Assembly (NCBI GenBank): GCA_001464425.1
Contig: LNEK01000026.1
Location: 124,001 to 188,000 of the forward strand
Direction of reading: 5' to 3'
DNA length: 64,000 bases
Source: Alphaproteobacteria bacterium Ga0077535
GTDB lineage: Bacteria; Pseudomonadota; Alphaproteobacteria; Caulobacterales; Aquidulcibacteraceae
Part shown: in pieces, positions 32,845 to 42,426 of the stretch
Layout of the letters: each line of letters opens with the position of its first letter
How positions within the stretch are numbered: position 1 is the stretch's first letter
Notes under the pieces: generated by a model
What the model was told of the DNA's origin: nothing
What the model saw: only the letters and a program-made list of their open reading frames with translations
Databases searched by the model: none
Position numbers and translations under genes: made by a program

Positions 32845-32916
32845 AGGCAGAGAACCGGCGTTGCGGCGGGCAAGTTCCATTTGCGCCGGAGCGGGGAATT
32901 CGTGCATGTCGCGGCG

Positions 32917-33831
32917 ATGCGGATAGCTTTCATGGGTTCGCCGACTTTCGCGCTGCCGACGCTCGAAGCTTTGCTCGATGCGGGGCACGAGATCGCGTGC
33001 GCGTATTCGCAGCCGCCGCGTCCCGCCGGACGTGGCAAGCAAGAGCGGCCGACGCCGGTGCATGCATTCGCCGCTGCGCGTGGGTTAGAGGTGCGAACGC
33101 CGAAGAGCTTGAAGCGCGCCGAGGAGCAGGCGGCGTTTGCAGCGCTTAATCTCGATGCTGCGATCGTGGTCGCGTACGGACTCATTCTGCCGAAAGCGAT
33201 ACTCGATGCGCCAAAGCATGGCGCGTTCAATTTGCACGGTTCGTTGCTGCCGCGCTGGCGTGGCGCGGCGCCGATCCAACGCGCGATTATGGCGGGCGAT
33301 ACGGTCACTGGCGTGCAGGTGATGCGCATGGAGGAAGGGCTCGATACCGGCCCAGTTCTCGCGACTTTCCAGACTCCCATCGATTCCGACGACAATACCT
33401 CGACAGTGCACGATAGATTGGCCGTGAGCGGCGCTGCACTTATGCGGGATACACTGGACAAGCTGGAGCGTGGTGAGGTCACCGAAACGCCGCAGCCCGA
33501 CGAGGGCGTCACATACGCTCATAAGATCACGCCGGCTGAAACGCGCATCGATTGGACGCGTCCGGCGCGCGAGATCGACTGCATGATCCGCGGGCTCTCG
33601 CCAACGCCGGGCGCCTGGTTCGAGTTGGAGGGCGTGCGGATGAAAGTGCTGATGTCTCGCTTGGGTGCGGGCGTCGGTTCGCCAGGCAAGACGCTAGACG
33701 ACGGCCTACTGGTCGCGTGCGGTGAAGGCGCGGTGCGGTTGCTCAAAGTGCAGCGCGAAGGACGAGGCCCGATGGAGGCAGAGGCGTTTCTGCGCGGCCA
33801 GCCGGTTCCGGCAGGCGCGCGCCTCGCTTAA
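32917..33831 (+). CDS. fmt: Methionyl-tRNA formyltransferase
   Basis: A 304-residue enzyme starting [16 protein letters not shown]. The formyl-tetrahydrofolate site is seen in the [20 protein letters not shown] segment with the catalytic N-x-H and the later D of [10 protein letters not shown]. The C-terminal domain binds initiator tRNA. It supplies formyl-Met-tRNA for initiation, the counterpart of def upstream. The ribosome site is weak (GCCGGAGCGGGGAA lies about 20 nt upstream), leaving slight doubt about the start. Confidence 0.96.
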   Translation: MRIAFMGSPTFALPTLEALLDAGHEIACAYSQPPRPAGRGKQERPTPVHAFAAARGLEVRTPKSLKRAEEQAAFAALNLDAAIVVAYGLILPKAILDAPKHGAFNLHGSLLPRWRGAAPIQRAIMAGDTVTGVQVMRMEEGLDTGPVLATFQTPIDSDDNTSTVHDRLAVSGAALMRDTLDKLERGEVTETPQPDEGVTYAHKITPAETRIDWTRPAREIDCMIRGLSPTPGAWFELEGVRMKVLMSRLGAGVGSPGKTLDDGLLVACGEGAVRLLKVQREGRGPMEAEAFLRGQPVPAGARLA

Positions 33832-33888
33832 ACCCAGATTGAACGCCAAGTCCCATCCGGCTATGACCTTGAACATGGAGGGACTTTC

Positions 33889-34458
33889 ATGCGCGTGTTG
33901 ATAGCGGCTGCGGCCCTGGCTTTGTGTTTGGCAGGCTGCAATCGCCAGGACGCGGCGACCCAGGCTGATGGCGCCAACGCGCCGCAACTGGATGCGCCGG
34001 CGCCCGACACGCAGCCCTCGCGCAATTTCGCGGCCGCAAATGATGCGGCTACGGCGGCGACGGGGCAGGTCACTGTGGCTGTTACGCTGCGTTTGCCCGA
34101 CGCCAGCCAATCCAATGCCGACGCGCAAGAAGTGCTGACGCTCACCGGCGCCAATGGCGTTGTCGTCGAAGCGGAAATCACCGGCGCTGTTTCGCCAGCG
34201 ACGCAGGTGCAGGGCCAGACCTTGCGCGCGCTGCTGAACATCCCCGTCGAGGAGCCGCAGGTGATTGTCTATCGCGTCACCAATGAGACCAAGCCGGCCG
34301 GCCAAGGCATTTGCGGCGCCGATAGCGCGGCCCACGTCGTTGTGTGGGAGCCTTCGGCGCCCGGTGAATCGGCGATGCGGGTGCTGGGCGTGATGGGCGG
34401 CGCACCGGGCGCTGGCGACTCGCGTCCGTGTCCCATGCTGGACTACCGTCGCTCCTGA
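33889..34458 (+). CDS. Lipoprotein of unknown function
   Basis: A 189-residue lipoprotein with lipobox LAGC near residue 17, an Ala/Asp/Pro-rich linker to about residue 60, and then a beta-rich domain ([13 protein letters not shown] ... [11 protein letters not shown] ... [19 protein letters not shown]) with two cysteines late in the sequence. No family is recognised. GGAGGG precedes the ATG. It lies between fmt and truA, ends 8 nt before truA, and is probably co-transcribed. Confidence 0.75.
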   Translation: MRVLIAAAALALCLAGCNRQDAATQADGANAPQLDAPAPDTQPSRNFAAANDAATAATGQVTVAVTLRLPDASQSNADAQEVLTLTGANGVVVEAEITGAVSPATQVQGQTLRALLNIPVEEPQVIVYRVTNETKPAGQGICGADSAAHVVVWEPSAPGESAMRVLGVMGGAPGAGDSRPCPMLDYRRS

Positions 34459-34466
34459 CGGGCGCG

Positions 34467-35201
34467 ATGCGATATAAGCTCACGCTCGAATATGATGGCC
34501 GTCCATACTCAGGCTGGCAGCGTTTGCCGGATGGGCCGAGCGTGCAAGGCGCGCTTGAGGATGCGGTTGAGAAGCTGACTGGCGTTCGCAGCGATGTGTT
34601 TGGCTCGGGCCGCACTGACGCGGGCGTGCATGCGACCGGGCAGGTTGCGCATGTCGACATCGAAAAAGTCTTCGAGCCGCAGCGTTTAGCCGATGCGTTG
34701 AACGCGCACATTCGCCCGCATCCGATTTCGGTGCTCGGCGCCCAGATTGCAGCTGAGGATTTTCACGCGCGCTTCAGCGCCAAGCGGCGCGTCTACAGAT
34801 ACGATGTCATCTGCCGGCGCGCGCCGCTGACCTTGCAACGCGGGCTGATCTGGCGCGTGGGGCGCTCCCTGGATGTTGCAGCGATGCAGGATGCGGCGTC
34901 GCGGTTGTTGGGCAAGCATGATTTCACGACGTTTCGCTATGTGCACTGCCAAGCGAAGTCGCCAGTGAAAACGCTCGACGTCGCAACCGTGCAGGGCGAT
35001 GCGAGCGGCGTGTCGTTCGGGTTCGAAGCGCAGAGCTTTTTGCATCGGCAAGTACGCTCGATGGTCGGGACGCTGGTGGAGGTCGGGCTCGGCGCGATGA
35101 CGCCAGATGATGTCGCCGCTGCGTTGGCGTCTGCGGATCGGGCGCGCTGCGGGCCGGTGGCGCCGGCGGATGGGTTGTACTTGGTGCGCGTGGATTATTA
35201 G
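34467..35201 (+). CDS. truA: tRNA pseudouridine(38-40) synthase
   Basis: A 244-residue enzyme of standard TruA length. The catalytic aspartate is D51 in [14 protein letters not shown]; other family features are [13 protein letters not shown] at the start, RRVYRYD in the middle and [17 protein letters not shown] near the C terminus. It modifies uridines 38-40 of the tRNA anticodon arm. Its stop overlaps the stop of convergent dapE. Confidence 0.97.
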   Translation: MRYKLTLEYDGRPYSGWQRLPDGPSVQGALEDAVEKLTGVRSDVFGSGRTDAGVHATGQVAHVDIEKVFEPQRLADALNAHIRPHPISVLGAQIAAEDFHARFSAKRRVYRYDVICRRAPLTLQRGLIWRVGRSLDVAAMQDAASRLLGKHDFTTFRYVHCQAKSPVKTLDVATVQGDASGVSFGFEAQSFLHRQVRSMVGTLVEVGLGAMTPDDVAAALASADRARCGPVAPADGLYLVRVDY

Positions 35202-36346
35202 CGCGCGAAGTACCGCCGCAGCACCGCCTCATAGCAGCGCGACAGCGTGCGCACGTCTTCCACCGCGCAATGTTCATCGACCATGTGCGCCGTTTCGTTG
35301 CGCAGGCCGAGTTCGACGACGGGGCAATGATCCTTGATGTAGCGTGCGTCTGAAGTGCCGCCGGTGGTGGCGAGGATTGGCGCTACACCGAAGCTTTCCT
35401 CGACTGCGGCGCTCACCAGATCGGTGAATGCGCCCGGCGCGGTGTAGAACGGCGCCGCTTGTGAGGAGATGCTGAAGCTGACTTTTGCGCCATGGCGGGC
35501 GGCGGCTGCTTCGGCTGTTCCTTTGATCCAGTTGAACAGGCTTTCGCCGGAATGATGGGTGTTGAAGCGGATATTGAGCTTGGCCGTTGCGCGCTGGGCG
35601 ATGACGTTGTGCGCGGCGTTGCCGACATCGATGGTGGTGATCTCGAGGTTCGATGGATCGAAACCCGGCGCGCCGTCGTCGAGTTTGCGGGCGTTCAGCG
35701 CGGCGGCCGTTTCAACGAGCGCCGTGACAGGGTTTACCGCGCGGTGCGGGTAAGCGACGTGGCCCTGTTTGCCGTCCATCGTGATGACGACGTTGATGCT
35801 GCCGCGCCGGCCATTCTTGATGACGTCGCCGACGCGCTCTTCGCTGGTGGGTTCGCCGACGATGCAGTGATCGAGCTTTTCGCCTTGCGCCGTGAGCGCG
35901 GCGAGCACAGCTTTGGTGCCGTCAACGGCCGGGCCTTCTTCGTCGCATGTCAGCAGAAACGAGATCGAGCCGTTCGGTTTGCCATGTTTGGCTAGAAAAT
36001 CTTCGGTCGCGGTGATCATCGCGGCGATGGCAGTTTTCATGTCGGTGGCGCCGCGTCCGTAGAGCAGGCCGCCGCGAATTTCCGCCGCGAACGGATCGCT
36101 CGCCCAGCCCGTACCCGGCGGCACCACGTCGACGTGGCCGGCAAAGCAAAAATTCGGCTGCGCCGTGCCGAGGCGTGCGTAGAGATTATCGACCAGCCCA
36201 AACTTGAGGCGCCGCACGCGAAAGCCGAGCGCTTGGAGCGCGGCCTCTGCAACATCGAGCGCGCCCTGTTCGTCGGGCGTAATGGACGGCCGTCGCATTA
36301 GGGCTTGGGCGAGCGGAATGGGGTCGGTTAGGGTGCGGGCGTCCAT
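35198..36346 (-). CDS. dapE: Succinyl-diaminopimelate desuccinylase
   Basis: A 382-residue M20-type amidohydrolase. Zinc ligands and catalytic residues are visible: H71-x-D73 in [12 protein letters not shown]102 in GRGATDMK, and E136-E137 in [22 protein letters not shown] marks the dimerisation domain and [11 protein letters not shown] the C-terminal conserved region, both distinctive of DapE. It yields LL-diaminopimelate for lysine and peptidoglycan synthesis. dapD lies 1.7 kb further on the same strand, with an unrelated membrane protein and a small protein on the other strand between them. Confidence 0.95.
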   Translation of the reverse strand: MDARTLTDPIPLAQALMRRPSITPDEQGALDVAEAALQALGFRVRRLKFGLVDNLYARLGTAQPNFCFAGHVDVVPPGTGWASDPFAAEIRGGLLYGRGATDMKTAIAAMITATEDFLAKHGKPNGSISFLLTCDEEGPAVDGTKAVLAALTAQGEKLDHCIVGEPTSEERVGDVIKNGRRGSINVVITMDGKQGHVAYPHRAVNPVTALVETAAALNARKLDDGAPGFDPSNLEITTIDVGNAAHNVIAQRATAKLNIRFNTHHSGESLFNWIKGTAEAAAARHGAKVSFSISSQAAPFYTAPGAFTDLVSAAVEESFGVAPILATTGGTSDARYIKDHCPVVELGLRNETAHMVDEHCAVEDVRTLSRCYEAVLRRYFAR

Positions 36347-36394
36347 GACACACGGTCTAGCCGCGCGCGCGGCCGGGCAAAAGGGGGAGTTGGC

Positions 36395-37627
36395 ATGAGC
36401 GACGTTGCGCCGGTCCGGGAAGGCAGCCGGATCAAGAGCCTCGATGTCACGCGCGGGTTCGCGCTGCTGGGCATTCTGGCTGTCAACGCGGCTTTCTTCG
36501 CTGCGCCCTGGCAAACATCGCAGAACCCGCTTCTAGCGCCGCTCGATGTCAACGAAGCGACGATGTGGTCGTGGCTGGTGATGCATGTGTTCTTCGAATT
36601 CAAATGCATCACGCTGTTCTCGATGCTGTTCGGCGCGAGTATCTTTCTTGTCGGCGGCGATAAGAGCGGCAAGGCCCGCAGCGGGGTGCTGACGCGGCGC
36701 TTGCTCTGGCTGCTGGTCTTTGGCCTCATCCATGCGCTGCTGATCTGGTACGGCGATATTCTCACGATTTATGCGATCACTGGCTTGATCGTGATGCTAG
36801 CGCGCAATTGGGGGCCGCTGACGCTGACGATCGTGGGCTCGGTGCTTTATCTCATCGCGTTCGGCTTGCAGAGCATGCTGGCGCTGGTGATCGATTTTAT
36901 TCCGCCGTCGGAGATGGCGAATGTCGAAACGCAGCTGGCAGCCGTGTTTGCACCGTCGCCGGAGGAGCTGGCGCGGGTACAGGCCGCGTATCAGGGTGGA
37001 TGGCTCTCAGCGCTGCAGGAGAACGTCAACACTTGGCTGACGATCATCACCAGTTCGATCTTTGGCCTCGGCATCCGCACCATCGGCGTGATGATGATCG
37101 GCATGGCGCTGTTCAAGTGGGGCTTCCTCAGCGGGCGCGCTCCGGTTTGGCTTTATGTGCTGATGATCGCGCTGGGCGGCGGCGCTCTGTTTGTGATCTG
37201 GCAGCAGGCGATGCTGAATTGGGAAGCCGGCTTTGACATGATCCACATGGTCACTGACGGCGCGATCGCGAATGTCGGGCTCTCGATCTTCGTCTCCATC
37301 GCGTACGCGAGCGTGCTGATCCTGCTGGTGAAAGCGGGTGTGCGCTTCTTGACTGAACCGCTCGCGGCGGTGGGCCGGATGGCGTTCACCAACTACATCG
37401 CGCAATCCTTGATCATGACGACGATCTTTTGGAGCGGGCGCGGGTTTGGCCTGTTCGGCGAAGTCGATCGGCCAACTTTAATGGGGATCGTCGGCCTTGT
37501 TTGGCTTGCACAGCTGATCTGGTCGCCGATTTGGCTGTCGAAGTTCCAGATGGGGCCGCTGGAATGGCTGTGGCGGCGCTTGAGTTACGGCAAGGGCGTC
37601 GTTATGGGCAAGCAGGCGCCGGCGTAA
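36395..37627 (+). CDS. DUF418 family membrane protein (YeiB-like)
   Basis: A 410-residue protein with about ten membrane helices. It begins with the family signature R-I-K-S-L-D-V-T-R-G-F-A-L-L-G-I-L-x-V-N, has FSMLFGASIFL about residue 75, and ends with the DUF418 region (AVGRMAFTNYIAQSLIMTTIFWSGRGFGLFG ... GPLEWLWRRLSYG). Members are thought to be acyltransferase-like or transport proteins of unknown substrate. It is divergent from dapE with a 48-bp gap. Confidence 0.9.
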   Translation: MSDVAPVREGSRIKSLDVTRGFALLGILAVNAAFFAAPWQTSQNPLLAPLDVNEATMWSWLVMHVFFEFKCITLFSMLFGASIFLVGGDKSGKARSGVLTRRLLWLLVFGLIHALLIWYGDILTIYAITGLIVMLARNWGPLTLTIVGSVLYLIAFGLQSMLALVIDFIPPSEMANVETQLAAVFAPSPEELARVQAAYQGGWLSALQENVNTWLTIITSSIFGLGIRTIGVMMIGMALFKWGFLSGRAPVWLYVLMIALGGGALFVIWQQAMLNWEAGFDMIHMVTDGAIANVGLSIFVSIAYASVLILLVKAGVRFLTEPLAAVGRMAFTNYIAQSLIMTTIFWSGRGFGLFGEVDRPTLMGIVGLVWLAQLIWSPIWLSKFQMGPLEWLWRRLSYGKGVVMGKQAPA

Positions 37628-37647
37628 GGCGCGGTGGAGGAAACGAC

Positions 37648-38004
37648 ATGAAAAAATTTGTAGCGGTGCTGGCGTTTGGTGTTCTGTCGGCTGGCGCGGC
37701 TTTCGCGCAACCGATCGCCAACGCCGCGGAGAACACGTTCGTCGTGACCTACGCCAATGGCGCGGTGGCGCGCTATCACTTCAACGCCGACAACACGTTC
37801 GGCGCCCATACGCCGAATGGTCATATTCACGGCACGTATGAAGTCACGGGCGGTCAATTGTGCCTGACGCCGGCTGGCGGCGAGCGCGGCTGCCTGCCGT
37901 ACGCGGGCGACAAAAATGTTGGCGATACGTGGACGCAAACTGGCTCGGACGGCAGCTCGATCTCGGTCACGCTGGAAGCTGGTCGCGGCGAGCACGCGCA
38001 CTAA
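37648..38004 (+). CDS. Small secreted protein of unknown function
   Basis: A 118-residue protein with a cleavable signal peptide (cleavage after AAFAQ, about residue 21). The mature part is beta-rich with two cysteines (C85 and C94 approximately) likely to form a disulfide, an N-G-H-I-H-G-T-Y-E-V segment and a His-containing tail. The pattern resembles small lipocalin-like alphaproteobacterial secreted proteins but no family is assigned. GGTGGAGG precedes the ATG. Confidence 0.75.
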   Translation: MKKFVAVLAFGVLSAGAAFAQPIANAAENTFVVTYANGAVARYHFNADNTFGAHTPNGHIHGTYEVTGGQLCLTPAGGERGCLPYAGDKNVGDTWTQTGSDGSSISVTLEAGRGEHAH

Positions 38005-38020
38005 GGTCTTCGTGAGTAGC

Positions 38021-38060
38021 TCGTCATTCCGGATCGCGCTTTGCGCGTCCGGAATGACGA
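38021..38060. repeat. Long hairpin, probable dispersed repeat or bidirectional terminator
   Basis: TCGTCATTCCGGA and TCCGGAATGACGA form a perfect 13-bp outer stem; inside it CGCGC-TTT-GCGCG extends the stem with only one bulged base, so nearly the whole 40 bp folds. It lies between convergent genes (the secreted protein and dapD). Such GTCATTCCGG hairpins recur between genes in many alphaproteobacterial genomes; I see only one copy here. Confidence 0.65.
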
Positions 38061-38068
38061 AGTTCGAG

Positions 38069-38908
38069 CTAGTCCCGCAACAACTCGTTCACGCCGGTCT
38101 TCGAGCGCGTCTGCGCATCGACGCGTTTGACGATGACGACGCACGCTAAGCTTGGCCCGCCGTTTGGATCAGGCAGTGAGCCCGGCACGATGACGCTATA
38201 GGCTGGCACTTCGCCGCGCGTGATCTCGCCGGTGGCGCGGTCGACGATCTTGGTCGATTGGCTGATGAATGTGCCCATCGCGAGCACGGCGCCTTCGCGC
38301 ACGATCACGCCTTCCGCCACTTCCGAGCGCGCGCCGATGAAGCAGCCGTCTTCGACGATGGTGGGGTTTGCTTGGATAGGCTCAAGCACGCCGCCAATGC
38401 CGGCGCCGCCTGAGATGTGCACGTTCTTGCCGATCTGCGCGCACGAACCAACGGTCGCCCACGTATCCACCATCGTGCCTTCATCGACGTAAGCGCCGAT
38501 GTTCACGAAGCTCGGCATCAAGACGACGTTCTTGCCAATGAAACTGCCGCGGCGCGCAACGGCGCCAGGCACGGCGCGGAAGCCGGCTTTCTCGAAATCG
38601 CCTTCGCCCCAGCCCCCGAATTTCGTCGGCACTTTATCCCAGTAGGGACCGGGCGACGGATCGCCGTTGCCTGTGAGGCCCATCAGCCGGTTGGCCTTTG
38701 TGCGGAAGGAGAGCAGCACGGCCTTCTTCAGCCATTGATGCGTCGTCCACACGCCATCGGCGCCGCGCTCGGCAACGCGCGCTTGGCCAGCGTCCAGCAT
38801 ATCGAGCGCCGCTTCGATGGCTTCGACATCGGCGCCTTTGCTAGCGGGGGTGAGTTCGGTGCGGCGCTCCCAGGCGCTTTCGATTTGGGCGGCTAGATCG
38901 GTGCTCAT
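38069..38908 (-). CDS. dapD: 2,3,4,5-tetrahydropyridine-2,6-dicarboxylate N-succinyltransferase
   Basis: A 279-residue left-handed beta-helix enzyme. Hexapeptide repeats run through [50 protein letters not shown], and the C terminus carries the DapD segment [13 protein letters not shown]. It succinylates tetrahydrodipicolinate in lysine and diaminopimelate synthesis; DapE acts later in the same pathway. The start at 38908 ([13 protein letters not shown]) is the conventional one. Confidence 0.97.
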   Translation of the reverse strand: MSTDLAAQIESAWERRTELTPASKGADVEAIEAALDMLDAGQARVAERGADGVWTTHQWLKKAVLLSFRTKANRLMGLTGNGDPSPGPYWDKVPTKFGGWGEGDFEKAGFRAVPGAVARRGSFIGKNVVLMPSFVNIGAYVDEGTMVDTWATVGSCAQIGKNVHISGGAGIGGVLEPIQANPTIVEDGCFIGARSEVAEGVIVREGAVLAMGTFISQSTKIVDRATGEITRGEVPAYSVIVPGSLPDPNGGPSLACVVIVKRVDAQTRSKTGVNELLRD

Positions 38909-38952
38909 GGCCGCAGAGCTAGCGCGATTGGCGGCGCGAACCAAGCGCTCGC

Positions 38953-39597
38953 TTAGCTCAGCAGCCCACGCAGCAGCGCTTTCACGTCAACGGCCCAGTG
39001 GTCGACGTAGGCAGGCTTGGGCTCGGGATGGACGGGGCCAACGAGCGCCGTGGTGAAGCCTAGGTCGTGCGCGGGCTCAAGGTTGCGGAGCGTGTCTTCG
39101 ACGAAGATCGCTTCCGTCGGCTCCACGCGGCTGGCGGCAAGAAAGCAATCGTAGCTTTCGCGCTGCGGCTTTGGCGCCAGTCCGCAGGACTCAATGTCGA
39201 AGACCGCATCGAAAAGACTGTCGAGGCCGAGACTTACGAGCACACGCTGGGCGTGGCCGCCACCGCCATTGGTGTAGATGATGCGTTGGCCCGGAAGCGC
39301 CGCGATCAGGTCGCGCAATTCAAGGTCCGGCGTGAGCACCGAATGATCGGCGTCGTGCACGTGACGCAGAAAATCGCCGGCTTCGATAGCGTGGTGGCGC
39401 GCGAGGCCGACGACGGTTGCGCCGTATTGGTGGAAGTAGCGCTCGCGCAGTTCCTGCGCTTCCGCCGTCGCGAGCGTAAGTTTGCGCGCGATGTAGTCGG
39501 TCATTCGCACCCCAATCTCATCGTAGAGGGCGGGGGCGGGATAGAGGGTGTTATCGAGATCGAACACCCAGGTGCGGATGTTCGCTGGCGGGCTCAT
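38953..39597 (-). CDS. HAD-superfamily pyrimidine 5'-nucleotidase-like phosphatase
   Basis: A 214-residue HAD hydrolase. The nucleophile and acid are D13 and D15 in [10 protein letters not shown]; motif II is IIYTNGG, and motifs III/IV are KPQRESYD and [12 protein letters not shown]. The Y-P-x-P-x-L-Y-D-E-I segment right after motif I marks the SDT1/pyrimidine 5'-nucleotidase group. It probably dephosphorylates nucleotides. It is coupled to the upstream DUF1036 gene by an ATGA overlap and is followed by dapD, an order also known from Caulobacter relatives. Confidence 0.9.
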   Translation of the reverse strand: MSPPANIRTWVFDLDNTLYPAPALYDEIGVRMTDYIARKLTLATAEAQELRERYFHQYGATVVGLARHHAIEAGDFLRHVHDADHSVLTPDLELRDLIAALPGQRIIYTNGGGGHAQRVLVSLGLDSLFDAVFDIESCGLAPKPQRESYDCFLAASRVEPTEAIFVEDTLRNLEPAHDLGFTTALVGPVHPEPKPAYVDHWAVDVKALLRGLLS

Positions 39598-40769
39598 TGC
39601 TGATCGGAGCGATCTTGCGTGGGCGCGTCCTGCGGGACGAGGCCGCGGCGCGGCGCGTCCGCGTTTGGCGCAGCTTCAAGATCGCCGCTCGCGTCCACCT
39701 GGCGCGGCGCGACGCCGACTTCGAGGAAGTCGCGCTCTTCAAACTCCACCACGAGACCCTCGCGATCGCGCACACGGATCGGCGCGAACAGCGCGGTCTG
39801 GTAATAGCGCTCGTCGCAGCGCGTGCGGCCGAGGATCGCAAAGCGCGCAGGGCTGGTGCAGAACGGCTCGCCCGATTGCAGGAAGCGCGGACCTTCCTGC
39901 GTCTCCATACTGGCATAGACGTAATAGCGATCCTGGATCAGCACCTCGTCGATGGTGCGCACGCAGCCGCCGGCGTTGAGCGGCCACCAGCCGCGGCTTT
40001 CCCAACCTTCGCCGCGACGGCGGCCGACAGCCGTCCAGACGCGTTCGCGCGTGCGGTTGCAGAGCGTGAGGCCAACTTGGCCTGCGCGGCGGCGCGCTGC
40101 GACTTCCAGCGCATCGACCAATTGTTCTTCGTTGGTGTTCGGTGCGAGCCGCGCCGAGGCGCGAAATTGCGCGATGGCTTGGGCGATGCGGCGCGGGTCG
40201 GCGCCGCGGCGGCCTTCGCGCAGATCGTAGCCGGCGTCGTTCAACAAACGCTGCAGGCCCATCTGGCGGGCGCGCGTCAAGGTGTACGGCGCGGCTTCCG
40301 AGAACGACGTGCGCCAGCTGTCGCGCTTATTGATCTGCACGCGGCGGAAGCGACGCTCTTCGTAAGCGTCCGTGCAGCGCGGCGGATTTTCGATTTGGAA
40401 CTGATCGGTGGGATCGACGCAGATGACAGCGTCGCCGCCCCATTGGCGCCGGCCGCCGCGATGCGCGGTTGAGGTGCGGGCGTAGAGATAGTGCGTGCCG
40501 CGCGCGAGAGGTGCGCCAACCGCGAGGCGGCATTCGCCGGGCCTGAGGCGCGTCCAACCTTGCACTTGGATGGCGCGGCCTTCCGGGCGGCCGGTGGCGG
40601 CTTCGAGCACGAAGCTGGTTTCGTTGCAGACTTGCCAGCCGCTGGCTTGGCGCTGCTGCTGTTGTTGCTGCGCGTCGGCGCGGCCGGCGAACGCAGCGAA
40701 CGCCGCGGAGGCGGCGCAGATCAGAACGGCGGCGAGGCCGACCTTATTGAATGAGCGTGCCAGCGCCAT
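39594..40769 (-). CDS. Periplasmic protein with two DUF1036 domains
   Basis: A 391-residue protein with a signal peptide ending near GRADA, then a run of six glutamines encoded by CAG/CAA codons. Two DUF1036 copies follow: [17 protein letters not shown]...[11 protein letters not shown] (about residues 45-125) and [19 protein letters not shown]...[10 protein letters not shown] (about 235-330). A charged helical middle segment separates them and an acidic, low-complexity tail ends the protein. DUF1036 proteins are uncharacterised envelope proteins. Its start overlaps the argB end by 26 bp. Confidence 0.8.
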   Translation of the reverse strand: MALARSFNKVGLAAVLICAASAAFAAFAGRADAQQQQQQRQASGWQVCNETSFVLEAATGRPEGRAIQVQGWTRLRPGECRLAVGAPLARGTHYLYARTSTAHRGGRRQWGGDAVICVDPTDQFQIENPPRCTDAYEERRFRRVQINKRDSWRTSFSEAAPYTLTRARQMGLQRLLNDAGYDLREGRRGADPRRIAQAIAQFRASARLAPNTNEEQLVDALEVAARRRAGQVGLTLCNRTRERVWTAVGRRRGEGWESRGWWPLNAGGCVRTIDEVLIQDRYYVYASMETQEGPRFLQSGEPFCTSPARFAILGRTRCDERYYQTALFAPIRVRDREGLVVEFEERDFLEVGVAPRQVDASGDLEAAPNADAPRRGLVPQDAPTQDRSDQQ

Positions 40770-41676
40770 GTTCGGTGAATAATTCCATGAGCAAGACGTG
40801 CGGGGTGCGCCCGTCGAGGATGACAGCAGCTTCGACGCCGTTGTCGAGGGCTGCGATGCAGGTTTCAAGTTTCGGAATCATACCGCCAGTGGCGACGCCG
40901 GTTTGGATCGCGGCTTTCGCGTCGGCGACCGACATCTCCCGGATCAATTCACCGTTTTTGTCGAGCACGCCGGCGACGTCCGAGAGAAGCACAAAGCGTT
41001 TGGCCGAAAGGGCCTTGGCGATGGCGCCGGCGGCGGTGTCGGCGTTGATGTTGTAGGTGCGGCCATCCTCGGCGACGCCGATCGGCGCGATGACGGGGAT
41101 ATAATCTTCCGGCGCATTGATCAAAGCTTGGATCAATGTCGGATCGACATCGACAGGCTCGCCGACAAAACCAAGATCGACGACTTGCTCGATCATGCTG
41201 TCGGGATCTTTCTTCACGCGCACGGCTTTTTCCACGGTGATGAGGCGCGCGTCTTTGCCGGAGAGGCCAACACCGCGCACGTCCGCTTCACGGCCCGCGG
41301 CCGTGATCAGATGGGCCAACTCTTTGTTGACGCTGCCTGACAGCACCATCTCCGCCACTTCCATCGTCTCGGCGTCCGTCACGCGCAGGCCATCGACGAA
41401 TTGCGATTTGACGCCCGCCCGATCGAGCATGCGGCTGATTTGCGGGCCGCCGCCGTGAACGACGACGGGATGAATGCCCACCAGTTTCAGGAGCACGATG
41501 TCTGCGGCGAATTTGCGGGCGGTTTCTGTGTCGCCCATGGCGTGGCCGCCATATTTCACCACCACGACTTCGCGGTCGTAGATTTGGATGAAGGGCAGCG
41601 CCTCGGCCAAGGTCTTGGCGGCGACGAGGCCATCTTCCAGCGCCGCGAGGCGGTCTTTCGGGGGAAGTTTGCTCAC
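40744..41676 (-). CDS. argB: Acetylglutamate kinase
   Basis: A 310-residue amino-acid kinase. ATP and substrate sites are seen in [22 protein letters not shown], and [15 protein letters not shown], with the final [11 protein letters not shown] segment. It phosphorylates N-acetylglutamate in arginine synthesis. It lies between engB and the DUF1036 gene on the same strand, an arrangement typical of Caulobacterales. The 98-bp gap before it contains no obvious gene. Confidence 0.97.
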   Translation of the reverse strand: MSKLPPKDRLAALEDGLVAAKTLAEALPFIQIYDREVVVVKYGGHAMGDTETARKFAADIVLLKLVGIHPVVVHGGGPQISRMLDRAGVKSQFVDGLRVTDAETMEVAEMVLSGSVNKELAHLITAAGREADVRGVGLSGKDARLITVEKAVRVKKDPDSMIEQVVDLGFVGEPVDVDPTLIQALINAPEDYIPVIAPIGVAEDGRTYNINADTAAGAIAKALSAKRFVLLSDVAGVLDKNGELIREMSVADAKAAIQTGVATGGMIPKLETCIAALDNGVEAAVILDGRTPHVLLMELFTEHGAGTLIQ

Positions 41677-41774
41677 GGGCGGTTCCTAAGCGGTAACGGC
41701 GCCCACGCCAAGGCCGTGGACTGAGCTTGGGTCGCCGAGCGGTGGAAATGTGCGGCGGTGAATTTGCCGTAAGG

Positions 41775-42416
41775 CTAGAGCGCCAGCGCCGCGATCTCGG
41801 CGCGCAGCTGTTCGATGCCGAAACCTTTCTCCGCCGAGGTCGGGATGATCTCCGGGTGCGCTGCAGGGCGCTTGGCGATAGCGGCGGCGGTCGCGGCGCG
41901 CAGCTCTTCGATTTCGGTGGGCTTCACCTTGTCGGCCTTAGTCAGCACCAGCTGATAAATCACAGCCGCTTTATCGAGCGCGTCCATGACGGTGACGTCG
42001 TCGGGCTTGAGGCCATGGCGGCCATCGATCAGCAGGATGACGCGCTTTAGGCTGGTGCGCCCGCGCAGATAGTCGCGCGTGAGTTTGGTCCAGCGGCTGA
42101 TCTCGCCTTTGGGCGCCTTTGCATAGCCGTAGCCGGGAAGATCGACCAGGCGCATGCGATCGCCCATGCGGAAGAAGTTGAGCTCACGCGTGCGGCCAGG
42201 TTCGGTCGAAGCACGCGCGAGTTTAAGCCGGCCCGTCAGCGCGTTGATCAGCGACGACTTGCCGACATTGGAGCGCCCCGCAAACGCGATCTCCGGCAGC
42301 TCTGCGTCCGGCAAATGCTCCATGCCGACAACGCCGCGCTCGAACTCGATCGGCCCAGCGAACAGCAGGCGGCCGGCTTCGATGCGTTCGGCTTCCTCGG
42401 CAGTCGGATCGGTCAT
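41775..42416 (-). CDS. engB: Ribosome biogenesis GTP-binding protein EngB/YsxC
   Basis: A 213-residue GTPase of normal length. G1 is [15 protein letters not shown]3 is [12 protein letters not shown]4 is TKADKV and G5 is TSAEKG. EngB assists maturation of the large ribosomal subunit. It starts 10 bp after the yidC stop and is probably co-transcribed with rpmH-rnpA-yidC. Confidence 0.97.
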   Translation of the reverse strand: MTDPTAEEAERIEAGRLLFAGPIEFERGVVGMEHLPDAELPEIAFAGRSNVGKSSLINALTGRLKLARASTEPGRTRELNFFRMGDRMRLVDLPGYGYAKAPKGEISRWTKLTRDYLRGRTSLKRVILLIDGRHGLKPDDVTVMDALDKAAVIYQLVLTKADKVKPTEIEELRAATAAAIAKRPAAHPEIIPTSAEKGFGIEQLRAEIAALAL

Positions 42417-42426
42417 TGTTGCGACC

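Noticed and set aside
38021-38060. CRISPR repeat
   Set aside because: A single palindrome with no second copy at regular spacing and no cas gene.
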